Shown one piece after another: positions 57,700 to 64,000 of a stretch of 64,000 bases of DNA. Every line of letters starts with the position of its first letter. Within the stretch, counting starts at the first letter, position 1. Origin of the DNA: Coccinella septempunctata (lineage: Eukaryota > Arthropoda > Insecta > Coleoptera > Coccinellidae); assembly GCF_907165205.1 (NCBI RefSeq), contig NC_058191.1:4094501-4158500 (forward strand), in the 5' to 3' direction. The notes beneath the pieces were generated by a model. The model had not been told where the DNA came from and did no database searches. It worked only from the letters and a program-made list of their open reading frames with translations. A program made the translations under genes and the position numbers.

Positions 57700-60083
57700 G
57701 TTGAATAATAAGATCCAATTATCTTTGCGTAATGGAGAAATTTTTTTAGAGAATTCAATTGATTTGGACGGATCTGGATTCGCCGGAAAGGTCATAGGTT
57801 GAAATCTACTCTTACATTACATAAATGGAAGCAATACTTTGGTAATAATGTAATATTAACCCTATCCTATAATTTCGATACAGCAGCAGAGCACCAAAAT
57901 TTATGATGAGCATAGATTTCCAATCTATCGTAATCTTCATGAATAAATCGAAAAAAAAAATTTCAAAATGTCTGGACTAATAATTGAGATGAAAATCGAC
58001 TGCTTCAAAATGTAACGATTCTAATTATTTCGAAAAAAGAGATCGGGGGTCCTTGAAGACTTTTTCTCTATGTCTTATAATTCTCGAGATGCTCTCAGTT
58101 AGCATCCAATTTGGGACACGCTGTATTTCAATTCAGCCCATTCACCGGGAGCGGAACAGAGCCATGTTTGATTAATTTTCAATAATTTGTTGTTGATAGT
58201 TTGAGTTCAGATCTTCAACACTACTCCTACTACTTTAAACGTAAAAACTCTGATTTCACTATACACTTTTAAGCTAAGAGTCTTCTAGTATGCCACGTTC
58301 AAAGTCAAATTTACCTATTTGAAATTAAAATTAGTTAAGTCTGAATTTCTTAAAACTAATAAAAATTTGCTATGTGGCAAAAGTAAAAAGTGCTTCGTTA
58401 ATTGGTTTATTACAATACTATTCAAATTTACCAATTTAGGCAATATATCAACAATCTACAAAACAAGGTAAAGACAAGCATCAAAATTTCAAAATGGGTA
58501 CAAGTACTCAAATGTCAAAAGTTAGTTACAAATTTAGAAGAATGACTGCACGCAGATTTCCCTCATCATTGCCAGAATTATTAAATTGAAAACAGAATTG
58601 ATAATTTATGTAACAGAATTTGTAAGGAAGATTAAGAAAAAGATAATAGAAAGTGTTAATTTTTGGAAAAATTGAAAGAATGAAGTTGAAAAATTACAAT
58701 GGGGAAAACTACCATGTGGAAGGACTTAACTTGGGGTGAATGCCACCTCTTGATTTTGCTGTTTGACCTATTTCTGGTAGGGCTCGATTGGTTTGTACCA
58801 ATATGATTTTCAGTAAACTATTCCTGAATCTTGGGAAGCTCGTCAATGGATCGTTGGTGTAAACATTCAAGGTTGGTACAGAAATCGAAGATGAAGTTGG
58901 TATACAAAAAAATAATTATGTCCAGAAATCGCAATTCAAGGCTATCCGAATTTAATCGTAGGAAATAATGCCTTTACAGCTAAATCAATAAGCCAACCTA
59001 AATTATTCTATATTATCAAAAATGACTTCGAATAACTCGGCTGCAAATTACTATTTTATACTACTAGGTATGTCTGAACTCTAGAAGATCTTCAAAGAAT
59101 AATCATTTCTGAATTTAAATTTATCAGAAAGCCAGATTTGAGAAGTTGAAAAAAAACTTATAGTAAAGCTACAAAAACTGACTAATAGAATAATACGCAC
59201 AACTAATTTAAAGGAAAACAAACCAGTTGACCAACATGACATATCTACCCACGCATTGACGAACTCTCCAATTACAGAGGCGATTTCATAAAATGGCGAT
59301 ATTTCCATAAGTAGCAATGCCAAAAACTAGCGAACATGTCACGAGGTTTCGTCCTAACAATCCACCCAGTACAGTGTCTATATACTCCCCAGGGAGTATA
59401 TAGTCACTATGTAGAGTATATAGTCACTGTACCACCCAGCACAAAAAAAACTTTGTAAGGCCCTTTTACCTTTCCCAAACTCTTCGCCAAAATTCGAAAA
59501 TTTTTGGATTTCTTACATTCACACCCTGTACAACAAGAAGAGTCGTCGAAGTTATAGCTTGTCAAATTTGGGCATTTGCTGCTTAGTTTATTATATACTG
59601 TGATTCATTGGGAAATGCGCATGCCGTAAGGGTAGATAGAAGACCAGAAAAATTAGTTAAACTGTGTTTGGTGTTTCCGCATAAGTTTTTCCATTTTTAA
59701 CTTGAGTCAAATCTACATGTTTGGTCAAGTCAGGCGCTCTGCCATTCACGCTGTTTCTGAGACACGCATTTTACATGAACCGATAACGATATTCAACTTT
59801 TAGGCATAAATCACCAATTGATACTAAAGATGATTTTCCGATATTTTCTTCCAATGAAATGCTTCTGTCAAAATATCTTAATGATTTCAATTCAGGGAAA
59901 GTGAAAAATATGACAAGAAATATTTTCCATTGTGAATAGAGATCCGATAAAATGATTACTTATTTCATTAATTCTCTCTATATCCACTAAGTAATGAAGT
60001 GGAATAAATAAAGGATCCTTGTTCCACCGAACCTACATTTACGATCCATAACCCCGATGTCAAATGTGCCCTTCTTTTAGCCA
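57700..60083. other. Gene-poor spacer
   Basis: About 2.4 kb of AT-rich DNA with no recognised gene. A local duplication AGTATATAGTCACT occurs twice at 59393-59430, and an ACACCCTGTACAACA terminus-like motif lies near 59520 without a partner. Confidence 0.4.
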
Positions 60084-61010
60084 ATGAATAATTTCTACAA
60101 ATTCTTCCAACTGTGGAATATTATTCCATTTTACCCTAAGTTTTCATTCAATCGTGAGAAGCATGATTTAAAAATCAGTTATACCAGGAAACAGATAATA
60201 CTTACATTAATATATTTCTTAGTGGGATTATTTTTGTCAGCCAAAGATGTATGGAAAAAAAATAAGATGGAATATCATTTGATCAAAATATTCAGTTTTA
60301 TAACAATGTTGAATGGATTTTCAGCAGTCTTCACCTTCTACAAAGATACAGCCGATATAGAAAATATCATGAGAAGAATTGAAAAAATTAAAAAGAACGT
60401 TCATGGAGACGATGGTGATAAAAAGGACTTAATACTCAGTGGAGGATACCCTCGAGGATACCTATATATTTTCTACTATTTCTGCTTCCATGTTGTAATC
60501 AGTTTATTCCAACTTGCAATGCAAATCCACTTATACAACAGAAAATCTTTTTTCTTGAACGAAATTTTTGTCATACACATGTGCAATATTCTCAGCCTGC
60601 CATTTCAAATATTTTTTTTAGTAATCGAGGTAACTTTGATCAAGATAATCATGTATTACAATGACTATTTGGAGAAAATGGAGACAGAAGAGCATCTTTC
60701 CACCATAGAACATATTTACCTCGACATTGTTTCGATCTGGAACCAGTGTCTTTATGCTTTTCCACTGCCGATTTTGTCAAAGTATTGCATTCTGACCTAT
60801 AATATCATTATGGTTATTTATTATTGCTGTTTGACAAATGACCCGCTTGATTTATCGAAAAACTTGGATTTAAATTTATATGGTATAACCTGTGTTGTGG
60901 AACAAGTGATAGTTTTACTGGTGTTTCTTTATTTTGGAGATGTCTCTTCGAGAAAGGTACCTAATAATCAAATTTTCTATAATTTCCCATGCAATTCATT
61001 CACATACTAA
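60084..61010 (+). CDS. Insect gustatory receptor-like protein, large first exon, last exon missing
   Basis: The frame from ATG 60084 probably ends at a phase-0 donor after codon 291 (AGAAAG|GTACCT, exon 60084-60956); read through, it stops at 61010 with 308 codons. Hydrophobic segments lie near residues 37-54, 66-86, 126-148, 158-186, 228-250 and 264-284, six in all. The short intracellular N-terminus (MNNFYKFFQLWNIIPFYPKF) and the SSRK just before a phase-0 donor fit insect gustatory receptors, whose last short exon encodes helix 7 and a TYhhhhhQF motif. I could not find that exon in the next 1.4 kb, which holds a LINE fragment and a MITE arm. So the gene may have a farther exon or be a truncated pseudogene. 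Ligand unknown. An odorant receptor is less likely, given length and pattern. Confidence 0.62.
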   Translation: MNNFYKFFQLWNIIPFYPKFSFNREKHDLKISYTRKQIILTLIYFLVGLFLSAKDVWKKNKMEYHLIKIFSFITMLNGFSAVFTFYKDTADIENIMRRIEKIKKNVHGDDGDKKDLILSGGYPRGYLYIFYYFCFHVVISLFQLAMQIHLYNRKSFFLNEIFVIHMCNILSLPFQIFFLVIEVTLIKIIMYYNDYLEKMETEEHLSTIEHIYLDIVSIWNQCLYAFPLPILSKYCILTYNIIMVIYYCCLTNDPLDLSKNLDLNLYGITCVVEQVIVLLVFLYFGDVSSRKVPNNQIFYNFPCNSFTY

Positions 61011-61244
61011 GTTACATAGAAAACAAAACACCGAGTACCTACTACATTTTTGTGTACATGTGGTCGTTATTCTGCTACATGTGGTCGTGCATTATAATGT
61101 TGGAAATATGGTTTAACAGATTATTAACAGATTGCTGGGTGTGTTGGTCGGACCAACCAAACATGTCTCAGCGACCAAAACGGTTTGTCCCATCATACTC
61201 GCAGAGACTTTACTTTTTACTTTAGATTCAGCATGGAAGGGCCA

Positions 61245-61360
61245 AAGACTTCAAGTCTGACTTTGTCTGATGTCTGCCGGTGGGCAGTCACAGAAGATGT
61301 ACTCAATCGTCTGAGACTGTAATGTCATCCCGTGAAGACCGCCATTATAGATCTCAGATT
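61245..61360 (-). pseudogene. LINE C-terminal zinc-knuckle fragment
   Basis: On the minus strand a short frame reads QSQTIEYIFCDCPPADIRQ. This matches the (E/Q)TxEHhhCxCP pattern at the C-terminus of many RNase H-bearing or R1-type non-LTR retrotransposons. Only about 40 codons remain. Confidence 0.5.
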
Positions 61361-61394
61361 GGTTCTAGAAAATCCTAGCCATCGACTGGTGTAG

Positions 61395-61486
61395 CCGAAT
61401 CGAAAAATGGTATAAGAAAAAAGTGTTTCTTTCGACCTCAAGAATATACTATTAAAATATTTGTACGAGTCAAAGACACACCCTGT
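61395..61486. repeat. Solo arm of the CAGGGTGAGTC foldback family
   Basis: GTGTTTCTTTCGACCTCAAG, then TTGTACGAGTCAAAGACACA and CCCTGT, match the right end of the element at 54541-55238. Confidence 0.65.
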
Positions 61487-61489
61487 ATA

Positions 61490-62352
61490 TTTCAAGCACT
61501 TTCATGTAAAACATATTGTTCCTAACTCTTGCGGAAAGTGCCTTGCCCCCACTCAACTGCTTGCCCGAGTACCACGAAACCGATAGACAAAGCGCTGAAG
61601 CTCACAAAAAGCTATTGGCAAGAAATCGTAGAGGAAATAAACCAAAACTTCAAAAAACTGTTTGTTTACAATTCCATAACACTATTTATGTGATCAATCA
61701 AGTAATCAAAACTCATTTCAGTTTCAACAAGGAATGGAAATTATCCAGAATGTACAATTGAGAATGAAGAAACAAAATCTTATATATAAAACAGTGAGTA
61801 GTAAAATCTTCCAGAATCTCTTGAAGCAACTCTTAGAATTTCTGATAGAATGAAAAATCTTGGTTATGTAGTCTACTTTATTTTTTAGCAAAAAAAGATC
61901 TTGCCGACGTTTCGAACTATCTACAGTTCTTTATCAGAGCAACAATTCAAAACAAAAGAACTATGAGATCAAACCAAAATAGAAGTCAATAAACACTAAC
62001 ATACAATTACAATGAATTACACACATACCTATCTATATAAGAGATGGCGAAAATTTTCCTTGATCTAAAAATGACTCAAAACTCATAAAAACAATATTTA
62101 ATCATGGGATGGCAATTTCAAAGGCCTCACTAAACTCACTGAATATCAACTGTGAAAATTTACAATTAAACAATTACAAGCTCTAAAACAGATAATAATT
62201 TTCCAGATTTATCATTCTATCAGAGGACAAAGTAGTGAGTAATATAGAATTTCCGATCAGAATAACACTACGTACAGACTATTTAAAAGTTGACCCTACA
62301 TTTCTAGATATATTTCTCACTCTGTAGAATCAAAATATAATAAAGTAATTAA
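61490..62352. other. Spacer with a coding-like fragment and a tail motif
   Basis: An open stretch at 61516-61761 (ESALPPLNCLPEYHETDRQS, then AHKKLLARNRRGNKPKLQ) is coding-like at its start but has no recognised family. A Penelope-type motif follows at 61904-61937. Nothing else recognised. Confidence 0.35.
61904..61937 (-). ncRNA. Hammerhead-like / Penelope-type tail motif, second instance
   Basis: On the minus strand CTGATAAAG is followed by a stem (GAACT / AGTTC, loop GTAGAT) and GAAACGTCGG. This is the same layout as at 46282-46314, again with an extra A before the stem and here A in place of the usual G in the core. It is likely a degenerate or non-cleaving relative. Confidence 0.35.
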
Positions 62353-64000
62353 ATTATTTATTTATTTATTTCCGCTTCGACACCTAGGTCATTGGCGGTT
62401 TTTGCACAATAAGGTTTACAAGTCACTTATAAGATTACAGTGAGGAATAGGAAAACATAATAAGTACATTTTATAACTAAATTTTGATACGAATTGATTT
62501 GAAAAATAGAATTGTGTTGAAAGCTTCTGGTCTATTGATGTCAAGGGCATCTTCCATTTTTGAGCTAACTACACAAGATTTCCTTTGGTTTTCATAAAAA
62601 TGACAATCTGTTAAAATATGCTTGACCGTAAGTTGGACGTTACATGAACTGCACTGTGGTGGTGGTTCTTTCTTCAGTAAGTATGAGTGAGAGAAATATG
62701 TATGACCAATTCGAAGTCTTCTCAGCGTTACCAGTTCATTTCTTCTAGTCACGATGGGACAGTGTTTGACAGTAGAGCGTTCAATGAACGATAATTTCGA
62801 TTTTCGTTGGTGAAATATAGTAGCCCATTTCAGTTTTATTTGGTCTTTATATTTTGTGCTAAGGTCGTAGGTAGTCATGACTTCTATAGGTTGTCCCTCG
62901 TATATGGCTTCTTTTGCATATCTGTCGACCTTTTCGTTACCTTTAATTCCTGTATGAGAGGGTATCCACATCAGAGTTATTTTTGATGGTGACTGGTTTT
63001 GATTCATTAAGTCTGAGATGTTTTTGACGATTGGGTTTTTGGAGTACATATTCATAATAGCCTGAATTGAACTCAAAGAATCGGAGCAAACAAGTAGGTT
63101 TCGAAAGCTTTGAGAGACCGCATATTCAATGGCTTTCTGTATTGCAATAAGTTCGGCCGTGAAGATGGAACAATCTTCTGGGAGTTTATACATTTGGAAT
63201 GTTGTATTGAAGAGATAAGCGCATCCAACTCCTTCCGTCGACTTAGCTGCATCCGTGTAAATTATTTGGCTGTTTTTATAATATGAAACTATTTCTCTGA
63301 AGTGTTGTTGAAGAATTTCTCGTTGGGTTTCAGTTTTTCTGTACTTAGTGAGATGAAGGTTGATGCTGAGTTTCTTACTGATCCAAGGTGGATGAGTTGG
63401 TTCTTCATCTATAATTGTCGGGGGGAAATCTGAGGTCAATGAGTTGTTCACCAGGTAATATAAAGGGGGCTTGAAGTGCTCATTGTTTTGGTATAATTGC
63501 TTATATTTCTGGGTGATAATTTGATTTTGGCTTGGATTCTGGGTATTACTAGAAATTCTTGCAGAGTATGTTAACTGCAACATTTGTCGGCGTAATGATA
63601 AGGGTATCTCGTTGGTTTCTTTACATAGGCTATCTGCAGGGCTGGTAATATGTGCACCTAATGCTAGCCGAAGTGCGGTGTTCTGTATGACGTCTAGCTT
63701 TTTTAAGGAGGTTTTACTAGCCGTTGAATATAAGATCGATCCATAATCCAGCTTAGACCGAATTAACGTTCTATAAATTGTTAGAAGAGTTTTCTCATCT
63801 GCTCCCCAGTGGTTGTTAGATAAAACTTTCATTATATGCAGCCTTCGGATACAACTAGCTTTGAGCTCTTTAAGGTGTTCTTGCCAATTGAGTTTTGTAT
63901 CAAAAGTGATTCCGAGGAATGTGTGAGATTTGACATTTTCTAGAGGGGTGTTCGAGAGTTTCAAAAGACATGGTTTGAAACGCTTTCTTGTGAATTTCAT
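62353..64000 (-). CDS. Non-LTR retrotransposon RT C-terminus with RNase H, cut by window edge
   Basis: An intact frame of 507 codons runs from the right edge to a stop at 62479-62477. It starts in the RT thumb (FLGITFDTKLNWQEHL; RTLIRSKLDYGS; LDVIQNTALRLALGA). RNase H follows with Asp250 (IIYTDAAKS), Glu283 (FTAELIAI), Asp307 (LVCSDSLSS) and Asp359 (SHTGIKGNEKVDRYAKEA), all four catalytic residues present. A CCHC knuckle is formed by Cys450, Cys453, His461 and Cys466. The catalytic RT palm lies beyond the window, so 64000 is not a true start. A TAAA-type tail at 62371-62353 marks the 3' end. The domain order fits RNase H-bearing clades such as I or R1-like. No inactivating change was seen, so this copy may be recent. 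Confidence 0.88.

Noticed and set aside
61516..61761. Last exon of the gustatory receptor
   Set aside because: The frame contains no membrane helix or TYhhhhhQF motif and has no acceptor in the matching phase.

Overview
This 64 kb window is AT-rich, intron-containing insect DNA, most likely from a beetle. The call rests on a cluster of arthropod cuticle-type genes, TATA plus TCA-type initiator promoters, an insect gustatory-receptor-like exon, and a dense load of mariner/Tc1, LINE, MITE and foldback DNA. No prokaryotic feature is present. The order-level guess (Coleoptera, perhaps a ladybird) is inference only.

The backbone is a cluster of eight small secreted proteins rich in Pro-Tyr-Pro-Val motifs, resembling the low-complexity proline-rich cuticular proteins (CPLCP-like). 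Seven share one exact design: a four-codon first exon (MKLQ), a phase-0 intron inside the signal peptide, and one large second exon. That exon encodes the rest of the signal peptide, a short charged segment ending in Lys-Arg-Gly, a Gly-rich spacer (absent in one gene), about 100 residues of PYPV repeats and usually a Gly/His/Tyr tail. They lie at 273-2544 (+), 6915-8290 (-), 14003-16564 (+), 19467-22040 (+), 25929-27696 (+), 32173-33726 (+) and 36764-38385 (+). The last three are recent near-identical duplicates. The eighth (49934-53891, -) is a divergent relative with Gln/Gly/Asn-rich tandem repeats and a different first exon. Each has a TATA box about 25-31 bp upstream of an initiator, and most have an AATAAA soon after the stop.

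Transposon-derived DNA fills most of the space between and inside these genes. There is a decayed Tc1-like transposase at 3.1-4.1 kb, a complete but broken DD82E transposon with 38-39 bp inverted repeats at 22.25-24.45 kb, a mariner with long inverted repeats at 55.8-57.2 kb, a 5'-truncated LINE at 47.4-48.75 kb inside another inverted-repeat element, LINE tails at 9.0-9.3 and 61.3 kb, and a LINE RT/RNase H ORF entering from the right edge (62.5-64.0 kb, -). At least ten long palindromic foldback elements (0.3-1.6 kb) sit in introns and intergenic DNA; many end in CAGGGTG-like sequence next to TA.

The most unusual region is 41.5-46.4 kb. A 518-bp unit carrying a piece of a NOL10 (nucleolar protein 10/Enp2) coding exon is repeated about four times. 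Each of the first three units ends in inverted copies of the exon end plus a 34-nt perfect palindrome. The array is bracketed by direct copies of a further repeat and followed by a 0.76 kb inverted repeat with a Penelope/hammerhead-like tail motif. Two composite blocks between the duplicated cuticle genes (28.3-32.0 and 34.3-36.1 kb) combine inverted arms, a ~180-bp satellite and, in the first, nested foldbacks. The right part (57.2-62.4 kb) is gene-poor, with one gustatory-receptor-like exon at 60.1-61.0 kb.
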